This document shows, in pieces, positions 7,591 through 13,989 of a stretch of 13,989 nt of DNA. The notes below the pieces were generated by a model that made no database searches, had not been told where the DNA came from, and worked only from the letters and a program-made list of their open reading frames with translations. The DNA is from Chlorobiota bacterium (lineage in GTDB: Bacteria > Bacteroidota > Ignavibacteria > Kapaibacteriales > NICIL-2): the NCBI GenBank assembly GCA_003695605.1, contig RFIK01000035.1, positions 1-13,989 on the forward strand. Direction: 5' to 3'. The position numbers and the translations under genes are program-made. Numbering within the stretch: the stretch's first letter is position 1; each line of letters opens with the position of its first letter.

Positions 7591-8346
7591 TCAATAGTGA
7601 CATGCTGAACAGTTCTCCGGACCGTAGCCCGGGAGCTTCGGATGCGGGATACCCGCTACCGTAGGGGTTGGCACATCGGTCTCCCACGCGCCAAATTGTG
7701 GCGAGCTAATCGGTCGCACGCGCAAGGCTACTCCTTGGACGAGGTTTGAGTTGATTGGTTCAAACAGATGCTCCCGGTAGTTCTCCGGCAGCTGTTCGCC
7801 AGTGAAGATTCCCGAAATCGGGCGCGCCGCAACAATGTTTTTCTCTGGATGCCGGTGGCACTCCAAACACCACCCCATTGAAAGTGGTTTGTTCTGCGCG
7901 ATGACGCCTTGAATTTCCACGTTCCCATGGCACGATTGGCAATCAATCTGCGCGCGAATATGCCGCGAGTGGTTGAAGTGGACGTAGTCAGGGAGCTTGT
8001 GGACTCTGCGCCATTGGATCGGAATTCCTTTCTCCCAACTATCCCGCACAAGTTGAAGTTTGGGGCTTTCCGCCTTGATCACTATGTGGCAGCCCATGCA
8101 CGTGCTCGTTGTCGGCACCGGTGAATGCTCCGAGACTTCGACGCCCGCATGGCAGTACTGGCAGTGAATCTGGAGTTCGCCGACGTGCAGCTTGTGGGAA
8201 AACGGCACAGGTTGCTGGGGACGGTAGCCAACGTCGGTTACATCATTGCGCATACCGAAATAGAGCACTAACGCACCGACGGTGAGCACTGCCCCGCCCC
8301 CGAGGATCGAAGCTTTGAGTATTCGGTCAACTCGCTGCGAAAACAT
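7591..8346 (-). CDS. actA: ACIII subunit ActA, membrane-anchored pentahaem cytochrome c
   Basis: This 251-residue protein has one N-terminal membrane segment (about 13-31) and five haem c motifs: CQYCH 62-66, CMGCH 83-87, CQSCH 136-140, CLECH 160-164 and CSACH 246-250. Five haems match the known ActA of Alternative Complex III, where the subunit links the Fe-S chain of ActB to ActE. Many extra histidines (51, 54, 74, 116, 123, 126, 129, 166) can provide distal ligands. The fifth haem motif is the very end of the protein, with only one tyrosine after it. It is the first act gene, 21 bp downstream of the DUF420 gene, with a modest AGGT ribosome binding site five bases before the ATG. Confidence 0.95.
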   Translation of the reverse strand: MFSQRVDRILKASILGGGAVLTVGALVLYFGMRNDVTDVGYRPQQPVPFSHKLHVGELQIHCQYCHAGVEVSEHSPVPTTSTCMGCHIVIKAESPKLQLVRDSWEKGIPIQWRRVHKLPDYVHFNHSRHIRAQIDCQSCHGNVEIQGVIAQNKPLSMGWCLECHRHPEKNIVAARPISGIFTGEQLPENYREHLFEPINSNLVQGVALRVRPISSPQFGAWETDVPTPTVAGIPHPKLPGYGPENCSACHY

Positions 8347-8367
8347 TGTACCTGCACGATTGTTCGA

Positions 8368-8916
8368 CTACGGACGCCATACGTAGAGCATGACGTAAAC
8401 AGCAACGCCAGTGACGGCGACATAGAGCCACAGCGGCAACGTCCACCGCGCAACGCGCCGGTGGCGGGCATATTCGCCACGCCAACCGCGCACGATCGTG
8501 AAAAGCGCCAGCGGAACAATCCCCGCTGCCAGAAAAATGTGCGAGACGAGCACAACGAGGTATATCATCCGCACAAGACCTGTGCCAGAAAAGTACACCG
8601 GCTCGGCCTTCTGCGTGTGATAGATCACGTACGAAATCAAAAATAGCGTCGAAAGGCTAAAGGCACTCAACATGAGCGTTCGGTGGAGTGCGATCCTCCG
8701 ACTGCGAATTGCGAGGTATCCAATGCACAGAAGTACCGCAACTGTGCCGTTGAGAAACGCGTGGAACGCCGGTGCATACGAAACATCGAACGTTCCAATC
8801 CGCAGCACTCCGGGATTGGTGATGATGAATGTTACAAGTGCTGAGACCACAACTGCGGTCGCATAGATCACAATGCGGAGCGTCTCGTCAGGTATGCTTC
8901 GGAGGAGTCGGCTCAT
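8368..8916 (-). CDS. DUF420 (CtaM-like) membrane protein, probable oxidase assembly factor
   Basis: The 182-residue protein has five predicted membrane segments (about 14-33, 52-70, 77-100, 117-143 and 157-178). Histidines sit in or near them at 52 (AFHAFLNG), 78 (ALHR), 100 (YVIYH), 126 (VSHIFLA) and 152. This spacing is typical of DUF420. The Bacillus and Staphylococcus member, CtaM, is needed to make active aa3-type oxidase, probably by helping metal or haem insertion. A similar role is inferred here because SCO and ctaB precede the gene directly. Its ATG overlaps the SCO stop (ATGA, 8913-8916). Confidence 0.88.
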   Translation of the reverse strand: MSRLLRSIPDETLRIVIYATAVVVSALVTFIITNPGVLRIGTFDVSYAPAFHAFLNGTVAVLLCIGYLAIRSRRIALHRTLMLSAFSLSTLFLISYVIYHTQKAEPVYFSGTGLVRMIYLVVLVSHIFLAAGIVPLALFTIVRGWRGEYARHRRVARWTLPLWLYVAVTGVAVYVMLYVWRP

Positions 8917-9497
8917 TGCACCGTTTCCCGCTTGCGTTCCACATACGCTGCAAGCAGTTGGCGTAGCTGAGCAACGTCAGCTGTATCGAGGCTGTTGAAG
9001 TAGCCGCGGATCTGCCCATGTTCATCGACAAGAGCGAGCCGCGAGCTATGTAGATCCGGTGTCTTCGGATCGGAGAGCAAAAATCCATCGCGCGAGAGCA
9101 TCCGAACCGAGTCGAGCGTCGTCCGTGTGATGAACCATACACCTGGCCGAGCGCCATACTCGCGTGCATAAGACGCTAAAACCGGCAGGCTGTCTGTTTC
9201 TGGATCTACACTGAAGGAAACAAAGCGAACATGATCTCCAAAACGTTGCTGCAACTCCGCAACATGCCGATTCATGATCGGACACACCCCTTGGCAGGTT
9301 GCGAACATGAACGAGGCGACCCACGGACGGCCGCCAAGATCCTCACTGGAGAGCTGGCGACCGTCGTAGTTGGTTACTACAAACGAGGGCGCTTGTTTGA
9401 TACGCGGAAGCTCATCCCATACAGCCTCTGAACTCCGCTGGCAGCCGACAACCGCGAGAGCAGTAAACATCGCAAACGCAGCAATGTGATGCTTCAT
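8913..9497 (-). CDS. sco: SCO1/SenC copper chaperone, predicted lipoprotein
   Basis: This 194-residue thioredoxin-fold protein delivers copper to the CuA site of cytochrome oxidase subunit II. The copper-binding residues of the family are present: Cys68 and Cys72 (CQGVC) and His150 (PDLHSSRLALVD). The SFSVDPETDS stretch (94-103) is also typical. A short hydrophobic signal ends in AVVGC, giving a lipoprotein cysteine at 19 and anchoring on the outer face of the inner membrane. The reading frame is open to 9680, but the extra 61 residues lie over ctaB coding sequence and lack homology; the Met at 9497 gives a proper signal peptide and an ATGA overlap with the ctaB stop. The DUF420 gene follows with another ATGA overlap. 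Confidence 0.93.
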   Translation of the reverse strand: MKHHIAAFAMFTALAVVGCQRSSEAVWDELPRIKQAPSFVVTNYDGRQLSSEDLGGRPWVASFMFATCQGVCPIMNRHVAELQQRFGDHVRFVSFSVDPETDSLPVLASYAREYGARPGVWFITRTTLDSVRMLSRDGFLLSDPKTPDLHSSRLALVDEHGQIRGYFNSLDTADVAQLRQLLAAYVERKRETVQ

Positions 9498-10411
9498 CGC
9501 AAGTCCACCGCTGCAAGGAGAAACAAGCCCATCAGAAACATGTACGTTGCGACCAGGACATGCCGCCCATTTGCCTGATTCGGCTGTCGGACAAGCTGCA
9601 TGCAACGAACAAGCAGCCATGCACTCAATGTTCCACATCCGAGAGCGTAGAGGATGCCACCTTTTCCCCACACCCACCATGCGGCACTCGCGAGCACAAG
9701 CAACACCGCGTAGAGCAGCGTATGCAATGCCAGACGATTCGCTTTCCCATCGCCGAGCAGTACGATGCCACCACGACGGTAGTCATCAGCGTACAAGATC
9801 GCAAGTGCCAAAAAGTGCGGCAATTGCCACCAAAACATGATTGCTGCGAGGATAGCTGCTTCTGGAGAGAGAAGCTCCCCTCCACCAGCAACCCAGCCGC
9901 CTATAACCGGCAGTGCACCGGGAATACCACCGAGATAGAGCGCGAGCGCTGTTTTCGTTTTGAGGGGGGTGTAGAGCAATGCGTAGAGTGCAACCGTTGC
10001 CACTCCCAACAGAGCAACGGTCCAGCCAAGAAGAAGAAGCGTAGTCATGCCCAATGCAAGGAGAGACCATGCGTAGACGTATGCTGCGACTACGGAGATT
10101 CTGCCTGCTGGCAGTGGGCGGAGCGACGTGCGTTGCATAGCCGCATCGCTCCATCGCTCGAGGATGTGATTGAACGCACCTGCACTAGCTCCCAGAAGGA
10201 AAACACCCACAGAGACTACCCCCAACTGCCATAGAACTGTCCATAGCGTACCGTGCAGCCATGGCTGGGCAACCCAGTACCCAACTGCTGCGGTAACTAC
10301 CTCCATCAACGTGATACCGGGCTTTGAAAGTTCGATGAACGAACGCGCCGGTCGAGCACGCGCAGGCGCCTCCGGTTGCGACGAAACAGCGGAAACAGCA
10401 GTAGCGGGCAT
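9494..10411 (-). CDS. ctaB: Haem O synthase (protohaem IX farnesyltransferase), UbiA family
   Basis: CtaB (CyoE) farnesylates haem B to haem O, the precursor of haem A in aa3 and caa3 oxidases. The 305-residue protein has about eight or nine membrane segments and both prenyl-binding motifs. The first is at 81-89 (NHILERWSD) followed by RTSLRPLP, where Glu85 takes the place of the usual first Asp; COX10 and other members also have Glu there. The second is WQLPHFLALAILYADDYRRGG (195-215), and YTPLKTKT at 147-154 is also typical. The start codon shares one base with the stop of the upstream cytochrome gene (TAATG). No haem A synthase (CtaA) gene is in the window, so haem O or haem A as end product is open. 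Confidence 0.94.
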   Translation of the reverse strand: MPATAVSAVSSQPEAPARARPARSFIELSKPGITLMEVVTAAVGYWVAQPWLHGTLWTVLWQLGVVSVGVFLLGASAGAFNHILERWSDAAMQRTSLRPLPAGRISVVAAYVYAWSLLALGMTTLLLLGWTVALLGVATVALYALLYTPLKTKTALALYLGGIPGALPVIGGWVAGGGELLSPEAAILAAIMFWWQLPHFLALAILYADDYRRGGIVLLGDGKANRLALHTLLYAVLLVLASAAWWVWGKGGILYALGCGTLSAWLLVRCMQLVRQPNQANGRHVLVATYMFLMGLFLLAAVDLR

Positions 10412-10929
10412 TAGAGTGGCTGCTCGAGTTCTGTTTCCGTGTATTGCGTCGTGCGATTTTTCGTTGCTTCTCGCACGCGCGCGACGTCTTCCGGTTTGAC
10501 TTCGCCGCCTGTGTTCCCCCAGCTCGTACGGACGTGGGTCAGGATCGCAGCAATCTCATCATCGTTGAAAACAGAATGCCAGGGCTGCATCACGCTGTTG
10601 TACTTGACGCCATTCCGGACAATCGCGCCACGGAAGCCATGGAGCACAATGCGGATCGGCTTGGTGACATCCTCGCTATTGGCGAGCGCTGAGCCAGCCA
10701 GCGGTGGGATACTTCCAGCAATTCCTTTCCCTGTGGTCTGATGGCATGAGGCGCAGTTCTTGTTGTAGAGCTTTGCGCCGAGAGATTGCTCTTCACCGCC
10801 AGCCTGCTGCTCCTCCGTCGGTCCATTCCAAACAGGGTCGTCAGTTTGCGAAATGAAAAAGCCGCGGATGTTGCAAGCGGCAAGGGTCATCGCAACGAGA
10901 GCGACAAGGAAAGCAACGAGCAATCGCAT
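10411..10929 (-). CDS. Lipoprotein monohaem cytochrome c
   Basis: The 172-residue protein starts with a short signal ending in TLAAC, giving a lipid-modified Cys19. A flexible linker of about 30 residues follows. The class I cytochrome c domain has CASCH at 59-63, GSIPPLAGS after it, and a distal methionine at 114 (NSVMQPW). It is first in the respiratory operon, so a role as electron carrier from Alternative Complex III to an oxidase is likely but inferred; it could also be an oxidase-associated subunit. The reading frame stays open to 11199, but the upstream part has no signal peptide or homology and overlaps the dihydroorotase gene. The Met at 10929 directly precedes the lipoprotein signal. 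No clear Shine-Dalgarno sequence is present. Confidence 0.9.
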   Translation of the reverse strand: MRLLVAFLVALVAMTLAACNIRGFFISQTDDPVWNGPTEEQQAGGEEQSLGAKLYNKNCASCHQTTGKGIAGSIPPLAGSALANSEDVTKPIRIVLHGFRGAIVRNGVKYNSVMQPWHSVFNDDEIAAILTHVRTSWGNTGGEVKPEDVARVREATKNRTTQYTETELEQPL

Positions 10930-10959
10930 ACGAAGTCTGTGACGTTTGATACAACGAAT

Positions 10960-10983
10960 ATGCACGCTCCATCGAGCATGCAT
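10960..10983 (-). terminator. 10-bp hairpin between pyrC and the respiratory operon (terminator or leader structure)
   Basis: On the minus strand the arms are ATGCATGCTC and GAGCGTGCAT around a GATG loop, giving ten pairs including one G-U. It lies 86 bases past the pyrC stop and 30 bases before the cytochrome c ATG, in the 139-bp gap 10930-11068. The bases after it (ATTCGTTGT) are moderately U-rich. It could end the pyrC transcript or be a 5' leader structure of the cytochrome operon; sequence alone cannot decide. I see no convincing promoter elsewhere in this gap. Confidence 0.45.
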
Positions 10984-11068
10984 CGGGTTGATTGCGTTAC
11001 CGCACGCAGGATCTGTGCACAGCACTGGCGCAAAATTACACACTGCTTCCAAATCATACCGCATGCTC

Positions 11069-12352
11069 CTATAGCACGCACGTCCACAGCATGCCGTTGT
11101 TGAGAACAAACCGAGGCTTCCCGCGTAGTTGCCAGTGTGCAAACGGAGTATTGCGCGCCTTCGAACGAAATCGCTCCGGCTCGACCGTCCATTCTTCATC
11201 GAGTGCCACGATCGTTAGCACAGCTGGCGCTCCCGGAGCAATACGAGGCTGCTCAAGCCCGAGAACACGCCGTGGCCCCACGCTCATTAGTTCGACAATG
11301 CGCCGAAGCGGCAGCCCACGGCGATGGTACAGCTCCGTCAGTGCCAGCCCGACAGCTGTCTCCAGACCGATGATGCCATTAGGTGCAAGTGGAAATGGCT
11401 GTTTCTTTTCTTCCACAGTATGGGGAGCGTGATCGGTCGCAATAGCATCAATCGTACCGTCGGCGAGCGCTTCGATAATCGCTTCGACATCGTCACGCTC
11501 ACGGAGTGGTGGGTTCATCTTCGCGTTGGTGTTGTAGCCATCGGCCGCTTCGTGTGTGAGCGTAAAGTGATGCGGTGTCACTTCCGCACTGACACGCAAT
11601 CCCCAGGATTTTGCGAGGCGAAGGAGGCGAACCCCACCACGTGTACTGAGATGCGAAATATGGTAGCGACGGTTCCCGCATGCTTCCGCAAGCAAGATGT
11701 CGCGTGCAATGATGACCTCCTCAGCAACACTGGGATAGCCACGCAAGCCAAGCCGTGCAGCAATTGCGCCGTCGTGCATGTCGAACCCTTCCGTGATGGA
11801 ATGCTCCTCGCAGTGCTGACTGAGGAGCGCATCGAAGGGCGAAGCGTAGAGAAACGCCCGCCGCATCATTTCGGCACTTCGCACACACGACCCATCATCG
11901 GAGAACATCACCGCGCCTGCCTCGATGAGCTCGTGCATCGGAGTGAGCACTTCCCCACGGCGCCCAAGCGTTATTGCAGCACAGATGTGAACATTGACAA
12001 GTCCTGTGGCACGGTTGCGGATGTATTCGATAACCGCTGGTGAATCAATCGCCGGTTCAGTATTCGGCATGCAGACGACATCGGTAAATCCCCCATTTGC
12101 CGCGGCCGCAGTTCCAGTGGCGATTGTTTCCTTGTGGCTCTGACCTGGCTCGCGAAGGTGGACGTGCATATCCACAAAACCTGGTGCTGCCATCCAGCCC
12201 TGAGCACTAATTCGCTCCGTAGTGGGCGGTACACCCTCTGGTGGATTAGTGTCGCAGTAGGCTATGATTCCATTGCGTACCCAAAGGTATGCGACGTCAT
12301 CGCGCTGATCAAACGGACTGACAATGCGGATGCGTTCGAAGAGAATGTCCAC
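11069..12352 (-). CDS. pyrC: Dihydroorotase, class I
   Basis: This 427-residue zinc amidohydrolase catalyses the third step of pyrimidine synthesis, the cyclisation of carbamoyl-aspartate to dihydroorotate. The metal and active-site residues are visible: His63 and His65 in DMHVHLREPGQ, the bridging Asp in FSDDG (152/153), His180, His231 or His234 in YHISHLST, and Asp307 in IATDHAPH. GGFTDVVCMPNT (87-98) is also typical, and the length is normal for class I. The start is a GTG at 12352. An in-frame stop lies eight codons upstream with no ATG between, and the next Met is at residue 54, only ten residues before the HxH motif, so GTG is the only sensible start. It lies 39 bp after rnhB. No other pyrimidine gene is in the window. 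Confidence 0.95.
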   Translation of the reverse strand: MDILFERIRIVSPFDQRDDVAYLWVRNGIIAYCDTNPPEGVPPTTERISAQGWMAAPGFVDMHVHLREPGQSHKETIATGTAAAANGGFTDVVCMPNTEPAIDSPAVIEYIRNRATGLVNVHICAAITLGRRGEVLTPMHELIEAGAVMFSDDGSCVRSAEMMRRAFLYASPFDALLSQHCEEHSITEGFDMHDGAIAARLGLRGYPSVAEEVIIARDILLAEACGNRRYHISHLSTRGGVRLLRLAKSWGLRVSAEVTPHHFTLTHEAADGYNTNAKMNPPLRERDDVEAIIEALADGTIDAIATDHAPHTVEEKKQPFPLAPNGIIGLETAVGLALTELYHRRGLPLRRIVELMSVGPRRVLGLEQPRIAPGAPAVLTIVALDEEWTVEPERFRSKARNTPFAHWQLRGKPRFVLNNGMLWTCVL

Positions 12353-12391
12353 AAATCCAGAGGAAGATTGTTCTCAGCGGCAAATGGCAAA

Positions 12392-13018
12392 TTACAGCAA
12401 CTGCGCTTGCCCGGATCGTGCGCGCCACTTCGTCAAAAACAACGTTCGATGCTCTGGCGTTGGTCCCCAGTGATCGAGTGCAGCAAAGTGCTCTGCGGTT
12501 GGATAGCCTTTGTGCCGTTCGAATCCGTACTGTGGGTACTGCCGCGCAAGCTCTTCCATAAAACGGTCGCGAGTGACTTTTGCAATGATGGAAGCAGCAG
12601 CAATCGAAGCAGAACGCCGATCGCCGCCGACGATGGCCGTCGTAGGCTGCACAAGGAATGGATGGTGCGGCCCATCAACAAAGACGTGTGCGATTGAACA
12701 TCGAAGCTGCTCGACGGCATGCTGCATCGCGTGCATCGTTGCGCCAAGGATATTCTGCTGCGCGATGTGTTCCACACTGGCGACTCCAACGCTCCACGCA
12801 ACTGCAGAGCCAATGATCTCCTCGAAGAGTTCCTCCCGTTTTCGCCGAGTAAGTTCCTTAGAATCGCGCAGCTGACGACACAGCGAGCAATTGTCTGGAC
12901 GGAGGACGACAGCGGCGGCGACGACCGGGCCTGCCAGCGAGCCGCGCCCAGCTTCGTCAACGCCTGCAACGAGCACTCCACGACACCAGAACGGCTGCTC
13001 GTAGCTAATTGATGCCAT
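12392..13018 (-). CDS. rnhB: Ribonuclease HII
   Basis: RNase HII cuts RNA in RNA/DNA hybrids and removes single ribonucleotides misincorporated into DNA. The 208-residue product has the type 2 family signature GVDEAGRGSLAGPVV near its start, with the DE catalytic pair, then DSKELTRRKREEL, FVDG with the third acidic residue, GGDRR with the fourth, SIAAASIIAKVTRDR, and the late YGFERHKGYPT. All four catalytic acidic residues are present. The start is the ATG at 13018, two bases after the folE stop (TGACAATG). A TTG at 13024 in the same frame is possible but would add only two residues. The gene sits between folE and pyrC with no functional link that I can see. Confidence 0.95.
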   Translation of the reverse strand: MASISYEQPFWCRGVLVAGVDEAGRGSLAGPVVAAAVVLRPDNCSLCRQLRDSKELTRRKREELFEEIIGSAVAWSVGVASVEHIAQQNILGATMHAMQHAVEQLRCSIAHVFVDGPHHPFLVQPTTAIVGGDRRSASIAAASIIAKVTRDRFMEELARQYPQYGFERHKGYPTAEHFAALDHWGPTPEHRTLFLTKWRARSGQAQLL

Positions 13019-13020
13019 TG

Positions 13021-13689
13021 TCAAGACTGTGCAAGGCGAAAAAACTCATTCCGCAAGTTTGCATCGTGCTGCAGTTCCCCGCGGAGGACGGAGGTGATCA
13101 TGTCGCTCTGCTCATGATCGGCTTCGACACCACGTGCGATCATGCAGTAATGCTTCGCAGTGATGATTACGCCGAGTGCACGCGGTTTGAGCATGCTCTC
13201 GAGGTAGTCAGCGATCTGCTCACCCAATTCCTCCTGGATTTGCCCACGCCGGGAGAACCATTCGACAATGCGCGTCAGCTTGCTAAGCCCGATGATATAG
13301 TCGCCGGGCATATATCCAATCGTGCACGTGCCGCTGATCGGCTGCCAATGATGTGAGCAAACGGACATCACCTTGATTCCTTTGCTGATGATCAGCTCGT
13401 TGACGTTTTTGCGATTGGGAAAGATTGTCACTGGCGGTGGAGGCGTGTAGCGGCCGATGAACAGCTCGTTGACCCACATGCGCGCAAGCCGCCGTGGAGT
13501 TTCGCGGCTGTTTGGATCGCGTGTGCGATCAATGCGGAGAATGTCCATCACTTCGGCGAACTTCTGCTCGAGTTGCTCGATCATCCGCTGCCGTTCGTGT
13601 TCGGTGATTGGCATGTTGCCGTTCGCATCAAAGGACTGCAGCTGCTCGAGAGCAACGCATCCGTTACCATTTTTCTGCTCGAGGTTCAT
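13021..13689 (-). CDS. folE: GTP cyclohydrolase I, divergent form
   Basis: FolE opens GTP and recloses it to 7,8-dihydroneopterin triphosphate, the first step to folate, biopterin and queuosine. The 222-residue protein keeps the zinc ligands Cys111, His114 and Cys182, catalytic His113 and His180, and substrate contacts such as Ser136, Lys137 and Arg140 (GLSKLTR), Gln152-Glu153, and Arg186. It differs from typical FolE in having CSHH where CEHH is usual, and QEEL where QERL is usual. The stretch WQPISGTCTIGYMPG is also unlike Escherichia or Bacillus FolE. An N-terminal extension of about 25 residues precedes the conserved helices. The start overlaps the stop of the PTPS/QueD-family gene (ATGA, 13686-13689), so the two are translated together and probably act in one pathway. 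Confidence 0.92.
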   Translation of the reverse strand: MNLEQKNGNGCVALEQLQSFDANGNMPITEHERQRMIEQLEQKFAEVMDILRIDRTRDPNSRETPRRLARMWVNELFIGRYTPPPPVTIFPNRKNVNELIISKGIKVMSVCSHHWQPISGTCTIGYMPGDYIIGLSKLTRIVEWFSRRGQIQEELGEQIADYLESMLKPRALGVIITAKHYCMIARGVEADHEQSDMITSVLRGELQHDANLRNEFFRLAQS

Positions 13690-13989
13690 TGCTCATGCTC
13701 GATGTGTTCGACACAGTAGCGAGGCACGTCCATCGGCTCGCCGCGATATTCGACGAAATTGTTCTCCGACTCGTACACCTTGATCGAATGGAGTGTGCCG
13801 GCGGGGATGCGTGGTTCGAGGATACGCCAGAACGCCCACGCCAAATTTTCAGCCGTCGGAATAATGCCTCGGAGGAAATCTACGTCTTCGTTGAGGTGCC
13901 GGTGGTCCACTTTCGCGATGATATGCTCTTCGATAATGTCGCGAAGCAGCTTCAAATCGAGGACATACCCCGTCGTCGGATCAGGCACA
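13686..13989 (-). CDS. queD: 6-pyruvoyl-tetrahydropterin synthase / QueD family, C-terminal part (runs off right edge)
   Basis: The visible 101 residues are the C-terminal three-quarters of a PTPS-family protein. Members use the FolE product, dihydroneopterin triphosphate, to make either 6-pyruvoyl-tetrahydropterin (biopterin route) or 6-carboxy-tetrahydropterin (queuosine route, QueD). Visible family marks are TGYVLDLKLLRDII, the catalytic Asp-His pair in VDHRHLNED, PTAENLAWAFW, and VYESENNFVEYRGE with the pterin-anchoring Glu. The catalytic Cys and zinc histidines lie in the missing N-terminus. The GTG at 13988 encodes an internal valine, not the start. The downstream overlap with folE supports a shared pterin pathway. 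The symbol queD is the commonest bacterial assignment; a PTPS role is not excluded. Confidence 0.85.
   Translation of the reverse strand, partial: VPDPTTGYVLDLKLLRDIIEEHIIAKVDHRHLNEDVDFLRGIIPTAENLAWAFWRILEPRIPAGTLHSIKVYESENNFVEYRGEPMDVPRYCVEHIEHEQ

Noticed and set aside
9498..9680. N-terminal extension of the SCO frame to 9680
   Set aside because: It lies on ctaB coding sequence, and the Met at 9497 gives a lipoprotein signal and an ATGA overlap.
11013..11022. Perfect palindrome CTGTGCACAG
   Set aside because: Ten bases of perfect dyad without flanking symmetry or a known operator match can occur by chance.
11031..11038. TAATTTTG on the minus strand, matching the Bacteroidetes -7 promoter element
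   Set aside because: No TTG/TTTG element lies at the expected 19-base spacing and no good -35 is present, so it is too weak to call.
10930..11199. N-terminal extension of the cytochrome c frame to 11199
   Set aside because: It overlaps the end of pyrC and has no homology; the lipoprotein signal begins at 10929.
1..13989. Mobile elements, CRISPR arrays, tRNA or rRNA genes, defence systems
   Set aside because: No terminal repeats, transposase, repeat-spacer pattern, cloverleaf or nuclease-type gene was seen; coding is continuous and collinear.

Overview
All genes in this 13,989-base window lie on the minus strand, so transcription runs from the right edge to the left. The sequence is dense and ordinary-looking bacterial chromosome. 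I see no phage, transposon, CRISPR, tRNA or rRNA signal. The core is a complete Alternative Complex III (ACIII) locus, actABCDEF, a quinol:electron-acceptor oxidoreductase that replaces the cytochrome bc1 complex in some bacteria. A full six-subunit ACIII with separate actE and actF, moderate G+C, and genes for Alternative Complex III next to haem-copper oxidase assembly factors suggest an aerobic Gram-negative of the Bacteroidota/Chlorobiota (FCB) group, for example the Rhodothermus, Ignavibacteria or Kapabacteria side. That placement is inference; nothing here fixes the taxon.

Region by region, in transcription order. (1) 13989-11069: the 3' end of a 6-pyruvoyl-tetrahydropterin synthase/QueD gene, a divergent folE (GTP cyclohydrolase I), rnhB (ribonuclease HII) and pyrC (class I dihydroorotase, GTG start). 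(2) 11068-10930: a 139-bp gap holding a strong 10-bp hairpin. (3) 10929-8368: an oxidase-support module of a monohaem lipoprotein cytochrome c, ctaB (haem O synthase), an SCO copper chaperone and a DUF420 (CtaM-like) membrane protein, all joined by stop/start overlaps. (4) 8346-647: actA (pentahaem), actB (Fe-S/molybdopterin-fold fusion), actC, actD, actE and actF. (5) 646-521: a gap with a perfect 12-bp hairpin, probably the end of the operon. (6) 520-1: a PspC-domain membrane protein followed by the first 18 codons of another small membrane protein with a strong Shine-Dalgarno sequence.

How the genes work together. ActC and/or ActF oxidise quinol in the membrane. Electrons pass through the Fe-S clusters of ActB to the haems of ActA and ActE, and probably on to the lipoprotein cytochrome c and a terminal oxidase. 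CtaB, SCO and DUF420 serve that oxidase (haem A/O supply, CuA loading, assembly), but its structural genes are not in the window. The ten genes from the cytochrome c to actF run with gaps of 21 bp or less and look like one operon bounded by hairpins on both sides.

I did not find a clearly undescribed system. The points most worth a second look are the divergent FolE paired with a PTPS-family enzyme, the recurring GCAATGA junction at five gene starts, the two hairpins that frame the respiratory operon, and the respiratory operon that carries oxidase assembly factors but no oxidase.
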